From Pseudarthrobacter sp. fls2-241-R2A-127 (GTDB lineage Bacteria; Actinomycetota; Actinomycetes; Actinomycetales; Micrococcaceae), in NCBI RefSeq assembly GCF_030209355.1, contig NZ_JARVSF010000009.1:62001-126000 (forward strand): DNA of 64,000 bases, in the 5' to 3' direction. Position 1 is the first letter of the stretch, and each line of letters begins with the position of its first letter. The notes under the pieces are model-generated. The model did not search any database, was not told the origin of the DNA, and worked only from the letters and a program-made list of their open reading frames with translations. Shown here in pieces: positions 1-8,328 of this stretch. The translations under genes were made by a program, and so were the position numbers.

Positions 1-1194
1 ATCATCACCGGGATGCCGCCGGCCACCACGCTGTTCTTCTCCGGCATCGGAACACTGCTCTTCCTGGTGGTCACCAAGGGCCGGGTGCCCAGCTACCTCG
101 GCTCCAGCTTTGCGTTCATCGCGCCCATCACTGCCTCACAGGCACAGTTCGGCATCCCCGGCGCGCTGGGCGGCGTAGTGCTCGCCGGCGCCACGCTCGC
201 CCTGGTGGGTGCCGTGGTGCAGAAGTTCGGCGCCGGGTGGATCAACCGGCTGATGCCGCCCATCGTCACCGGCGCCATCGTGGCGCTGATCGGCCTGAAC
301 CTTGCCCCCGCGGCCAAACAGAACTTCGACGCCGCGCCCATCACCGCCGTCGTCACACTGGCCACGATCATCCTGGTCAGCGTCCTGTTCCGCGGAATCC
401 TCGGCCGGCTCAGCATCCTGGTGGGCGTCGTGGTGGGTTACCTGGTGGCCATGGTCCGGGGCGAGGTGGCCTACGACAAGATGGACGCCGCAGCCTGGGT
501 TGGCCTGCCGCATTTCCAGACCCCCGAGTTCCACATCGGCGTGCTGGGGCTGTTCGTCCCCGTCGTCCTGGTGCTGGTGGCAGAGAACATCGGCCATGTG
601 AAGTCGGTTGCCGCCATGACGGGGCAGAACCTCGACGACGTCTCCGGCCGGGCGCTGATGGCTGACGGCGCGGCGACGGTCCTCGCCGGCCTTGGTGGAG
701 GCTCGGGCACCACCACCTACGCGGAGAACATCGGCGTCATGGCAGCCACCAAGGTGTATTCGACGGCGGCCTACTGGGTGGCCGGCATGTTCGCCATCCT
801 GCTGAGTTTCTCACCCAAGTTCGGCGAACTGATTGCCACCGTCCCGGCCGGCGTCCTGGGCGGCGCGGCCACCATGCTGTACGGCATGATCGGCGTCCTG
901 GGCGTGAAGATCTGGGTGCAGAACAAGGTGAACTTCGCCAATCCGGTAAACCTGACCACCGCGGCCGTGGCCCTGATCATCGGCATCGCCGACTACACGT
1001 GGACCATCGGCGACCTCAAGTTCACCGGTATCGCGCTGGGTTCGGCAGCGGCACTGGTGATCTACCACGGCATGCGGGCCATCGCGAAGGCGCGGGGAAC
1101 GGCGGCCGAGCCCGAAACCGAGCAGACAGGACTGCCGCCGGCCGTCAAGGCTGCCATGAATGCAGCCTCGAAGCGGTCGCCCAGGAAGCGCTGA
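1..1194 (+). CDS. NCS2 uracil/xanthine permease, 5' truncated by window edge
   Basis: Integral membrane nucleobase:cation symporter of the NCS2 (UraA/PyrP) family that imports uracil or a related base. The frame is open from base 1, so the true start lies outside the window; 397 codons are visible of a family usually 420-450 residues long. Repeated hydrophobic segments run through the whole protein. The motif GSGTTTYAENIGVMAAT near residue 235 matches the conserved 'TTTYgENIGV' substrate-site region of UraA. The hydrophilic tail after the last membrane segment is rich in Ala, Glu and Lys. It converges with the SGNH hydrolase gene with only 12 bases between the stop codons. The exact base transported cannot be told from the sequence. 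Confidence 0.9.
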   Translation: MITGMPPATTLFFSGIGTLLFLVVTKGRVPSYLGSSFAFIAPITASQAQFGIPGALGGVVLAGATLALVGAVVQKFGAGWINRLMPPIVTGAIVALIGLNLAPAAKQNFDAAPITAVVTLATIILVSVLFRGILGRLSILVGVVVGYLVAMVRGEVAYDKMDAAAWVGLPHFQTPEFHIGVLGLFVPVVLVLVAENIGHVKSVAAMTGQNLDDVSGRALMADGAATVLAGLGGGSGTTTYAENIGVMAATKVYSTAAYWVAGMFAILLSFSPKFGELIATVPAGVLGGAATMLYGMIGVLGVKIWVQNKVNFANPVNLTTAAVALIIGIADYTWTIGDLKFTGIALGSAAALVIYHGMRAIAKARGTAAEPETEQTGLPPAVKAAMNAASKRSPRKR

Positions 1195-1206
1195 CCCGTT
1201 CCGGCG

Positions 1207-2124
1207 TCAGGCCACCCGGTCCGCCCTCCCGTCCGGGCCGCCGGCTGCCGTGCCGGGGCCCATCACCGACCCCTTGGCCGGGTGTCCCGGCGGGAAGGGA
1301 CCGGGAAGGCCTTGGCCGAAGACCGGGCCGGCCTGCGGCCGCTTGGCCGCCAGCGCGTCGGCCTGGTGCGGCCGCAACTGCTTGAGCACCCACGGCATGA
1401 AATACTGCCGCGCCCACACCAGGTCCTCCGCCCGGGCCTGCGTCCACCCGTGGGCCGGAAGCGGCCTTGGCTGCAACGGCTTGAGCGCATGCTCCACGCC
1501 CAGCGCGTCCAGGGTAGCCGCGGCCACGGCATGGTGGCCCAGTGGCGACAGATGCAGCCGGTCCGGGTCCCACATGGACGCGTGCTGAAGTTCCGGCAGG
1601 CACCACAGGTCAACCATGATGGCGTGATGCCGGGCCCCAATGGTGTGCAGATGCTCGTTGTAGATGGCCACGCGGCCGCGGATCTTGCCGAAGACCGGCG
1701 TGTTGCCCCAGTCCGGGCCCGCAAACAGGAGCACGGTGGCACCGGTGGCCGCGAGCGTACCGATGGCCTGGTCCAGCTTCCCTGCCAGCTTGTCCGGGTC
1801 GCCGTGCCGGAAGATGATGTCGTTGCCACCGGCGGCAATGGCTACGAGGTCCGGCTTGAGGGACAGTGCCGCAGAAAGTTGCCCGTCGAGGATTTGCCGC
1901 AGCAGCATTCCACGGATGGCCAGGTTGGCGTACGCGAAGTCGGGCCGGCCTGACGCCAGCTCCTCGGCCACACGGTCCGCCCAGCCGCGGAGGCCGCCCA
2001 GGCTAAGCGGTTCCGGGTCGCCGATTCCTTCGGTGTAGGAGTCTCCCAGGGCAACGAACCGGTGCCAGGGGTGGCTGTCCGGCCCGTACGCAATGAATCG
2101 CGGCTCCTGCTTTTGGATGGTCAT
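1207..2124 (-). CDS. SGNH/GDSL-family hydrolase
   Basis: Predicted esterase or lipase-like hydrolase of the SGNH superfamily, 305 residues. Block I with the nucleophile is GDSYTEG at residues 27-33, the GGND of block III follows near residue 100, and the C-terminal DRLHLSPLGH supplies the Asp/His pair. No signal peptide is visible, so it is probably cytoplasmic. The last 65 residues form a Gly/Pro/Ala-rich tail beyond the usual fold. Its ATG overlaps the TGA of the upstream GAF-ANTAR gene (ATGA), implying translational coupling. The substrate is unknown. Confidence 0.9.
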   Translation of the reverse strand: MTIQKQEPRFIAYGPDSHPWHRFVALGDSYTEGIGDPEPLSLGGLRGWADRVAEELASGRPDFAYANLAIRGMLLRQILDGQLSAALSLKPDLVAIAAGGNDIIFRHGDPDKLAGKLDQAIGTLAATGATVLLFAGPDWGNTPVFGKIRGRVAIYNEHLHTIGARHHAIMVDLWCLPELQHASMWDPDRLHLSPLGHHAVAAATLDALGVEHALKPLQPRPLPAHGWTQARAEDLVWARQYFMPWVLKQLRPHQADALAAKRPQAGPVFGQGLPGPFPPGHPAKGSVMGPGTAAGGPDGRADRVA

Positions 2125-3008
2125 GCTGTCCTCCCCTCTGCGGGAGGCGGGGTTTCCGTCTTCACCGCAGCGTTCCTCCGGGGTTGCTTTCCGGTTGGAA
2201 AGCCCCGCCCCGCCGCCGACGGACGCGGAAGCTCCGCGACGCCGTCGTACGCTTCCTGCCGCAACCCGGACGGCGGTGGGCCGCTCCGGTCCCGGCCGAC
2301 CCCGGGGGCCACGACGTTCAGGGCCGCGTCCCGGAGGTCAAGCTCATGTTGGAGTGCCTGCGTCTGCAGGAAGAGCAGCGCGGCCTCCCTGCTGAGGCCG
2401 TATTCGCTGGTGAGGCTGCGCACGGCCAGGTCCACCAGGACCAGGGAACTTTGGACGACGGCGAAGCCCGCCGTCGCTTCGGCCCTTTCGGCCATGAGGA
2501 ACACCAGTCGCAGGGCCCGGGCCAGCTGGCGCGCATAGCCCTGGATCCTGACAAGGTCGTCGCTGGTGAACGCGTGCGGCACGCCCGCGTAGAAGGTGAT
2601 GGCGGCGCTTGTCCCGCCTTCGGACATGATGGGCACGGAAAGCATTGACTGCACCCCGTGGCCCGACGCAGCACTCGCATAACCAGGCCACCGCCGGTCA
2701 CGGCTGAGATCGGATACCAGCACGAATGCCTCGGTGCGCATGGCCTCCAGGAGGGGCCCGTCGGCGAACGAGCACTGTTCCCGGTCTGCCTCCCGCGCCT
2801 GCTCGGTGCTGGCCGCGAGGGTGCGTGCCTGACCCAGCCGGAAGAGCGTGGCGGCCCAGCCAATGCCGCGGTGTTCGCCCTTGATATCGCTCATGAAGTC
2901 ATGGGTGAATTCCCGGAGGAAGGCTTCGACATCCTTGTTGTCGAAAACCGGTTCCGGGGTAACTGGAAGCAGCCCCCAGCCAACCTGCCCCGAAGGTTCA
3001 GCCGCCAT
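2121..3008 (-). CDS. GAF and ANTAR domain regulator
   Basis: 295-residue cytoplasmic regulator. Residues about 35-175 form a GAF-like sensor domain, and residues about 185-235 (from AVVQSSLVLVDL to LRDAALNVV) fit an ANTAR three-helix RNA-binding antiterminator domain. An Arg/Pro-rich tail follows. The open frame extends upstream to 3431 into the divergent LysR gene; the ATG at 3008 (MAAEPSG) is the first start that avoids this overlap and leaves a complete GAF domain. In actinobacteria this architecture usually acts as an RNA-binding antiterminator responding to a small ligand or redox signal. The target RNA is not evident. It is co-transcribed with the SGNH hydrolase. Confidence 0.8.
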   Translation of the reverse strand: MAAEPSGQVGWGLLPVTPEPVFDNKDVEAFLREFTHDFMSDIKGEHRGIGWAATLFRLGQARTLAASTEQAREADREQCSFADGPLLEAMRTEAFVLVSDLSRDRRWPGYASAASGHGVQSMLSVPIMSEGGTSAAITFYAGVPHAFTSDDLVRIQGYARQLARALRLVFLMAERAEATAGFAVVQSSLVLVDLAVRSLTSEYGLSREAALLFLQTQALQHELDLRDAALNVVAPGVGRDRSGPPPSGLRQEAYDGVAELPRPSAAGRGFPTGKQPRRNAAVKTETPPPAEGRTA

Positions 3009-3128
3009 GTTCCAGCCCTGTTCGAAGCGCTTCGGCTTACTACAAAACCTGGTTCCAAGAATACGTCCGAACCGGGCCCTGGCGGGAGTGGCAGCAGAAA
3101 TCAGCCAAAAGAAGGGGAAATGGTTCGC

Positions 3129-3147
3129 TGATAGGGTCCCCCTGTAC
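3129..3147 (+). promoter_or_regulatory. Probable LysR binding dyad (autoregulatory site)
   Basis: Half-site TGATAGG at 3129-3135 followed after 5 bases by CCTGTAC at 3141-3147, a degraded match (4/7) to the CCTATCA half-site of the perfect dyad at 4154-4172. The spacing is identical. It lies 48 bases before the LysR start codon, the normal place for autoregulation. Confidence 0.5.
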
Positions 3148-3194
3148 GGCAACAGCTGCACCGCAGCATAGGCCCGGCCGGAGAGGAGCCCCGT

Positions 3195-4079
3195 TTGGAC
3201 ACCCGGAAGCTGAAGTATTTCCTGGCGGTGGTGGATCACGGCGGGTTCAACCGCGCGGCCGAACACCTGTTGATCGCCCAGCCCTCGCTGTCGCAGACCA
3301 TCGCGGGCCTGGAAAAGGAGCTGGGCGTTCCGTTGTTCCACCGGATTGGCCGCCGCGCCGTCCTCAGCGACGCAGGCAAGGAGCTGGTGGGGCCGGCCCG
3401 GCTGGTGATGAGGGACCTGGACGCCGCGCAATCCGCGGTTCAGGCATTGCGCGGCGTCCGCAGCGGGCAGCTGGACATCGTCACCATGCCCTCGCCCGGA
3501 ATCGAACCCCTGACCTCGATGATCGCCGCGTTCACCCGGTCATATCCGTCGGTCAGGCTGAACGTGGAGGCGGCATTCACGCCGGAGGAGGTCATCGAGT
3601 CGGTGCGCAACGGCAGCACCGAGATCGGGCTGGCCGGTTCTGCCACCGCCATCCGCGTGCCCGGGGTGGAAGTGCTTGAGCTGGAGCGCCAGCCGCTGAT
3701 CCTGATCGTTAATCCGCAGGCAGACACTTTCGGCCCGGGAAAGGTTATCGCCCGGGAGGACTTGAACGGGCACCGGCTCATCGCCAGCCAGCGGGGTTCC
3801 TTGATGCGCTGGCTGGTGGATGATGCCCTGGCCCGCGGAGTCAATGCCGAGATCGTCGTGGAAGTGGCCCACCGCACCTCGGTCCTGCCGCTCGTGCTTG
3901 CAGGGGTGGGGCACGCGGTGATGCCTTCCTCGTGGGCCCCTACCGCCGGGAAGGCCGGCCTGCGCACGCTCTTGATCGAGCCGGTTTCCCACCTGGAGGT
4001 GGCCATCCTGAGCCGCAAGGACGACCTCACTCCCGCGGCGCGCGCCTTCTTGCAGGTGGCCAGGGACCACGCGGAATAG
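3195..4079 (+). CDS. LysR-family transcriptional regulator of the tartrate/malate operon
   Basis: 294-residue LysR activator or repressor. An N-terminal winged helix-turn-helix occupies residues 1-60 (LKYFLAVVDHGGFNRAAEHL, then QPSLSQTIAGLEKELG), and a periplasmic-binding-protein-like effector domain runs from about 88 to 290. The start is TTG at 3195 behind GAGAGGAG. It lies immediately upstream of, and in the same direction as, the dehydrogenase-dctA-kinase genes. A TGATAGG-N5-CCTATCA dyad precedes those genes and a degenerate copy precedes lysR itself, so it most likely controls both. The inducer is presumably tartrate, D-malate or a related acid (inference). Confidence 0.9.
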   Translation: MDTRKLKYFLAVVDHGGFNRAAEHLLIAQPSLSQTIAGLEKELGVPLFHRIGRRAVLSDAGKELVGPARLVMRDLDAAQSAVQALRGVRSGQLDIVTMPSPGIEPLTSMIAAFTRSYPSVRLNVEAAFTPEEVIESVRNGSTEIGLAGSATAIRVPGVEVLELERQPLILIVNPQADTFGPGKVIAREDLNGHRLIASQRGSLMRWLVDDALARGVNAEIVVEVAHRTSVLPLVLAGVGHAVMPSSWAPTAGKAGLRTLLIEPVSHLEVAILSRKDDLTPAARAFLQVARDHAE

Positions 4080-4084
4080 CCGCC

Positions 4085-4146
4085 CATCGATTGCTCCGTT
4101 AATGCCTTTTTGAGCCCCCAAAACGGCATTAACGGAGCAATGGATG
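4085..4146. repeat. Long palindromic intergenic element, copy 1
   Basis: Left arm 4085-4111 and right arm 4120-4146 (27 bp, two mismatches) around an 8-base loop. Outer arm CGATTGCTCCG, inner end TTTT. It starts 6 bases after the LysR stop. The same outer arm recurs at 37142-37196 and 58680-58737 with different middle bases. It could act as a terminator or be a dispersed REP-like element. Confidence 0.85.
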
Positions 4147-4153
4147 GAGAAGT

Positions 4154-4172
4154 TGATAGGCCCTTCCTATCA
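4154..4172 (+). promoter_or_regulatory. LysR operator dyad upstream of dehydrogenase gene
   Basis: Perfect 7-bp inverted repeat TGATAGG-CCCTT-CCTATCA, fitting the T-N11-A LysR box. It lies 122 bases before the dehydrogenase start. A matching imperfect copy lies upstream of the lysR gene. Confidence 0.65.
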
Positions 4173-4293
4173 GCAGGATCGAATCTTGGTCTTGGACGCC
4201 CCACCTGCCGCGCCCGTCTACTTGAAGAGGAAGAAAACAGTGTGACCGGGGCGACACCCGCACACTGCCCATACTCAACGAGGAGGTAGGCAA

Positions 4294-5391
4294 ATGAGCG
4301 CCAACCAGACATTCAGCATCGCTTCAATCCCGGCCGACGGCGTTGGCAAGGAAGTGGTATCCGCCGGCCGCCGCGTCCTGGACGCCCTGGCCGGCAACTC
4401 CAACGGTAAGTTCGCGTTCGACTGGACCGAGTTCCCCTGGGGCTCGGAGTACTACGCCCGGACCGGCCAGATGATGGACCCCAAGGGCCTGGAGGCCTTG
4501 AAGGACTTCGACGCCATCTACTTCGGCGCCGTCGGCTGGGAAAACGTCCCCGACCACATCAGCCTCTGGGGCCTGCGCCTGAACATCACCCAGAACTTCG
4601 ACCAGTGGGCCAACATCCGCCCCGTGAAGTTCCTCCCCGGCGTGCAGTCCCCGCTGCGCAAGGCCGATGACACCGAACTCGACTGGGTCGTGGTCCGCGA
4701 AAACAGCGAAGGCGAATACGCCGGCCTCGGCGGGCGCAACCTCAGCGGCCGCGGCCCCGGCAACGAGGTGGCCCTGCAGACCGCACTGTTCACCGAGAAG
4801 GGCTGCGAACGCATCATGCGGTTCGCGTTCGACCTGGCCCGGACCCGCACCGTGAAGAAGGTTTCCTCGGTGACCAAGTCCAACGCCCAGCAGTACGGCA
4901 TGGTCCTCTGGGACGAAGTCTTCAACCGAGTGGCCCTGGACTACCCGGACGTGCAGACCGAAAGCGTCCTGGTCGACGCCATGAGCGCCAAGTTCATCCT
5001 CAAGCCCGAAGAGCTCTCCGTGGTGGTGGCCTCCAACCTGAACGCCGACATCCTCTCCGACCTCGGCTCCGCCCTGGCCGGCAGCCTGGGCCTGGCCGCC
5101 AGCGCCAACCTGAACCCGGAGCGCCGCTTCCCGTCCATGTTCGAACCCGTCCACGGCTCCGCCCCGGACATCGCCGGCCAAGGCATCAGCAACCCGATCG
5201 GCGCGATCGCCAGCGCAGCCCTGATGCTGGACCACTTCGGCCTGCACGAGGAAGCCCGCCGGGTCGAAGCCGCCATCGAAGCGGCCACCGGCGCCGGCCA
5301 CCTGACCCGCGACGTCGGAGGCGACGCCACCACCGAGGACGTCACCGAAGCCATCATCAAGGCCCTGACCCTCGCCCCCGCAGCGGTCTAA
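4294..5391 (+). CDS. ttuC: Tartrate dehydrogenase/decarboxylase or D-malate dehydrogenase
   Basis: 365-residue NAD-dependent beta-decarboxylating hydroxyacid dehydrogenase of the isocitrate/isopropylmalate/tartrate dehydrogenase superfamily. The family oxidises D-malate to pyruvate and tartrate to oxaloglycolate or glycerate. Visible hallmarks: RENSEGEYAGLGG (substrate loop, near 133-145), the Lys-Ser-Asn segment VTKSNAQQYGM, the metal-binding NLNADILSDLGS, and the nucleotide-binding EPVHGSAPDIAG near 285. RENSEGEY is typical of the TTUC/DmlA branch. A strong AGGAGGT at 4281-4287 precedes the ATG. The glycerate kinase two genes downstream favours a tartrate-to-glycerate route; D-malate use (DmlA) is the alternative. 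Confidence 0.88.
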   Translation: MSANQTFSIASIPADGVGKEVVSAGRRVLDALAGNSNGKFAFDWTEFPWGSEYYARTGQMMDPKGLEALKDFDAIYFGAVGWENVPDHISLWGLRLNITQNFDQWANIRPVKFLPGVQSPLRKADDTELDWVVVRENSEGEYAGLGGRNLSGRGPGNEVALQTALFTEKGCERIMRFAFDLARTRTVKKVSSVTKSNAQQYGMVLWDEVFNRVALDYPDVQTESVLVDAMSAKFILKPEELSVVVASNLNADILSDLGSALAGSLGLAASANLNPERRFPSMFEPVHGSAPDIAGQGISNPIGAIASAALMLDHFGLHEEARRVEAAIEAATGAGHLTRDVGGDATTEDVTEAIIKALTLAPAAV

Positions 5392-5403
5392 ACACTCTTT
5401 TCA

Positions 5404-5499
5404 GCGGAGGTCCCACGCCAAGGCGTCCCGAGGGCCCCAACCCGAGCTTGCGAGCGTAGGGAAGGGACCTCCGCGGACGGCGGCCAGCCGGCCGCCGTC
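5404..5499 (+). other. Structured intergenic region between dehydrogenase and dctA
   Basis: Three nested or consecutive perfect inverted repeats occur in 96 bases. An 11-bp pair GCGGAGGTCCC/GGGACCTCCGC spans 5404-5414 and 5464-5474. Inside it is ACGCCAAGGCGT at 5415-5426. After it comes a 10-bp hairpin with a 4-base loop at 5476-5499. There is no clear U-tract. It may attenuate transcription or protect mRNA between the operon's first two structural genes. Confidence 0.6.
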
Positions 5500-5566
5500 G
5501 TGTATCACCTGTGCAGCAATCCCCAAAAGCCCCACTCCAGCGATATTCCACAATGAGGTAGGAATC

Positions 5567-7015
5567 ATGGCCCACAACAGCACCGCCGCAGCTGCAACCG
5601 CGGCCCCGAAAACCAGATGGTACCGCCAGCTCTACTTCTGGGTACTGACAGCGATCCTCATCGGCATCCTGGTCGGTTGGCTCGCCCCGGCAACCGGTAT
5701 TGCCATGGAGCCCATCGGCACCACGTTCGTGAACGCAATGAAGATGCTCATCGGCCCCATCGTGTTCCTCACGATCGTCGGCGGCATCGCCAGCGTGGCG
5801 GACCTGAAAAAGGTGGGCATGACCGGGCTGAAGGCGCTGACCTACTTCCAGGTCGGCACCATCTGCGCCCTGGCATTCGGCCTGGTGGCCATCAACGTCT
5901 TCCGGCTTGGCGAAGGCGTGAACGCCGATCCCGGCGCCATCAAGACCTCGGACTCGGCCGCCAAGCTGATCGACGCAGGCCAGCACCAGGAATGGTGGCA
6001 GTTCATCACCAACATCATCCCCACCAGCGTGGTCCAGCCCTTCGTGGTTGGCGACATCCTGCAGATCATCTTCATTGCGGTGGTCTTCGGGATCGCCCTG
6101 AACGCCATGGGCAAGGTGGGTGCCCCGGTCCTTGACGGGGTGCAGCGACTTACCGGAGTCATGTTCAAGATCCTCGGCTTCATCATGAAGGCCGCGCCCC
6201 TGGGAGCCTTCGGCGCCATGGCCTTTGCCGTGGGCAAGTACGGCGTCTCCTCGCTCACCAGCATGGGCGGCCTGATCGCCCTGTTCTATGCCACCTCCAT
6301 CCTGTTCGTCGTGGTGGTCCTCGGCTCGGTCATGGCGTTCCTGAAGCTGAACATCTTCAGCATGATCCGGCACCTCAAGGAGGAATACATGCTCATCCTG
6401 GGCACCTCCACCGCCGAGCCCGCCCTTCCGGGCCTGATGCGCAAGCTTGAGGATGCCGGTGTCAAGAAGGAAACGGTCGGCCTGGTGGTCCCCACCGGCT
6501 ACAGCTTCAACCTGGACGGCGCCGCCATTTACCTGTCCCTGGCCGCCCTCTACATTGCCCAGGCCACCAACACCCACCTGAGCATTGGCCAGCAACTGGG
6601 CCTGCTCGCGGTCATGCTGCTCACCTCCAAGGGCGCGGCAGGAGTCGCCGGCGGCGGCTTCATCGCACTCACCGCCACCCTGGCCACAATCGGGACCATC
6701 CCCGCCGCCGGAATCATGCTGATCTTCGGCATCGACAAGTTCATGTCCGAATGCCGGGCCCTGGTCAACTTCACAGGCAACGCCGTGGCCACCCTGTTTA
6801 TCGCCTGGTGGGACCGCACCCTCGACGCCGACCGTGTGCGCCGCGTCTTCGCCGGCCAAGCCGTGGACCCGCTTCCCGTCCTGGAGCCGGGCCTCATCGA
6901 GGCCGCCGACGGTTCAGGCGCCCGCCCCCACAAGGAGCCTGCCCTCCAGGAAGGCACCGCCGGCGTCGAGCCTTCCCTGCCTGCCCGCCGCCCCGCCTAC
7001 TCCGAAACCGCCTGA
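5567..7015 (+). CDS. dctA: C4-dicarboxylate:cation symporter DctA
   Basis: 482-residue integral membrane symporter of the dicarboxylate/amino acid:cation symporter (DAACS/SLC1-like) family, importing malate, succinate, fumarate or tartrate. Family marks: an N-terminal segment with FVNAMKMLIGPIVFLTIVGGIA, the serine-rich re-entrant loop equivalent ILGTSTAEPALP, the GYSFNLDGAAIY motif near residue 308, and the second loop SKGAAGVAGGGFIAL. After IAWWDRTLD a hydrophilic 60-residue tail extends beyond the roughly 430-residue length usual for DctA. The glycerate kinase ATG begins one base after its stop. Confidence 0.95.
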   Translation: MAHNSTAAAATAAPKTRWYRQLYFWVLTAILIGILVGWLAPATGIAMEPIGTTFVNAMKMLIGPIVFLTIVGGIASVADLKKVGMTGLKALTYFQVGTICALAFGLVAINVFRLGEGVNADPGAIKTSDSAAKLIDAGQHQEWWQFITNIIPTSVVQPFVVGDILQIIFIAVVFGIALNAMGKVGAPVLDGVQRLTGVMFKILGFIMKAAPLGAFGAMAFAVGKYGVSSLTSMGGLIALFYATSILFVVVVLGSVMAFLKLNIFSMIRHLKEEYMLILGTSTAEPALPGLMRKLEDAGVKKETVGLVVPTGYSFNLDGAAIYLSLAALYIAQATNTHLSIGQQLGLLAVMLLTSKGAAGVAGGGFIALTATLATIGTIPAAGIMLIFGIDKFMSECRALVNFTGNAVATLFIAWWDRTLDADRVRRVFAGQAVDPLPVLEPGLIEAADGSGARPHKEPALQEGTAGVEPSLPARRPAYSETA

Positions 7016-7016
7016 C

Positions 7017-8216
7017 ATGCCCATCAACAGCACCACGGTCCGTGCCCTGATCGCACCCGACAAGTTCAAGGGCAGCCTCACCGCCGGCGAGGTGGCACAC
7101 GCCCTGGCGGCCGGGCTCCGGTCCACCGCCGGGGCCGCCCGGACCATCGAATGCGAGCTGCTGCCGCTGGCCGACGGCGGGGACGGCAGCGTGGACGCCG
7201 CCGTCTCGGCCGGCTTCACCCGGCACACGTGTTCGGTCACGGGCCCCACGGGGCAGCGGGTCCAGTCGTCCATCGCCTTCGACGGCGTCACCGCCGTCGT
7301 GGAAGTCGCCAACACCTGCGGGATCGCGCTCCTGGCGGACGGCTCCCTGGATGCCCTCAATGCATCCAGCCGCGGCTTCGGTGAGGCAGTCCGGTTCGCG
7401 CTGGGCCTGTCGCCCGCGCGGATCGTCCTGGCCTTGGGCGGCAGCGCCAGCACCGACGGCGGGATGGGAATGCTGTCCGCCCTGGGATACGACTTCCTCG
7501 CGGCCGACGGCACGAAGCTGCCGGGGACCGGCCATGCACTCGGCCGGATCCACGCCGTCCGCGGTTCCCTCCTGCCTGGCCTGGCTGGGACGGAACTGGT
7601 GGTCGCCAGCGACGTCTCCAATCCCCTCACCGGACCAACGGGGGCGGCGGCCGTCTTCGGGCCGCAAAAAGGCGCCGGCCCGGCGGACGTCGCCGCCCTC
7701 GAGGCCGGGCTGGAACACTTCGTTGGCAGGATGGCGGACGCGGGGTTCGGCGCCGCGGCCGGACTGGCACGGCATGACGGAGCCGGCAGCGCCGGGGGAA
7801 TCGGGTTCGCCTGCCTGCTCCTGGGTGCGCGCCAGGTCTCCGGAGCGGACTTCTTCCTGGACCTGCTGGACTTCGATGCCCGCAAGGACGGCTGCGACGT
7901 CGTCATCACGGGCGAAGGCAGCATCGATGCGCAGACCCTCGCCGGCAAGCTGCCCGCCGCAGTGGCCCGGCGCTCCGGCACCCGCACCCTCATCGCCGTG
8001 GCCGGCCGCTCCCTGCTCCCCCGGGAACGCTGGGCGGACCTGTCCCTGGCGCAGGTCTATGCCCTGGCCGACTACACCAGCCGGGATTCCGCCAAGGACC
8101 CCGTGCTGTCCGCCGCCCTGCTTACCCGGATCGGCCGCGACATCGGCCGGCAGATCGGGCAAGGCATCCGCCAGCACGGCACGTTTGTCCCGTCCACCGG
8201 TTGCACCGCCCAGTAG
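7017..8216 (+). CDS. Glycerate kinase (operon copy)
   Basis: 399-residue glycerate kinase of the GarK/GlxK family, phosphorylating D-glycerate with ATP to a phosphoglycerate for glycolysis. The N-terminus [19 protein letters not shown], the [11 protein letters not shown] motif, the glycine-rich [16 protein letters not shown] and [16 protein letters not shown] near 295-310 are diagnostic. The frame is open further upstream inside dctA; the ATG at 7017, one base after the dctA stop, gives the family N-terminus. Its place after the tartrate dehydrogenase and transporter suggests it handles glycerate from tartrate. It is paralogous to the kinase at 22674-23798. Confidence 0.92.
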   Translation: MPINSTTVRALIAPDKFKGSLTAGEVAHALAAGLRSTAGAARTIECELLPLADGGDGSVDAAVSAGFTRHTCSVTGPTGQRVQSSIAFDGVTAVVEVANTCGIALLADGSLDALNASSRGFGEAVRFALGLSPARIVLALGGSASTDGGMGMLSALGYDFLAADGTKLPGTGHALGRIHAVRGSLLPGLAGTELVVASDVSNPLTGPTGAAAVFGPQKGAGPADVAALEAGLEHFVGRMADAGFGAAAGLARHDGAGSAGGIGFACLLLGARQVSGADFFLDLLDFDARKDGCDVVITGEGSIDAQTLAGKLPAAVARRSGTRTLIAVAGRSLLPRERWADLSLAQVYALADYTSRDSAKDPVLSAALLTRIGRDIGRQIGQGIRQHGTFVPSTGCTAQ

Positions 8217-8328
8217 CATCGGGAGAGGGAACACCGAATACTCCCTGTCCGGCTGGGTACCTTTCCACGGGCAAGGGGCTACGGAGCATCCATGCCAGCA
8301 CGGAGACGAGCAGTGGAAAGAGGAGCTT

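Noticed and set aside
3009..3431. Extension of the GAF-ANTAR frame across the lysR start
   Set aside because: It would overlap the well-supported LysR helix-turn-helix gene, and the extra residues look non-conserved.
5357..6859. 500-codon open frame on the minus strand
   Set aside because: Antisense to dctA; composition dominated by Gly, Asp, His and Gln, as expected for a shadow frame.
7351..8328. Extension of the treS frame upstream into glycerate kinase
   Set aside because: It is a Ser/Pro/Arg-rich shadow; the ATG at 8329 has a good ribosome site and starts the conserved protein.
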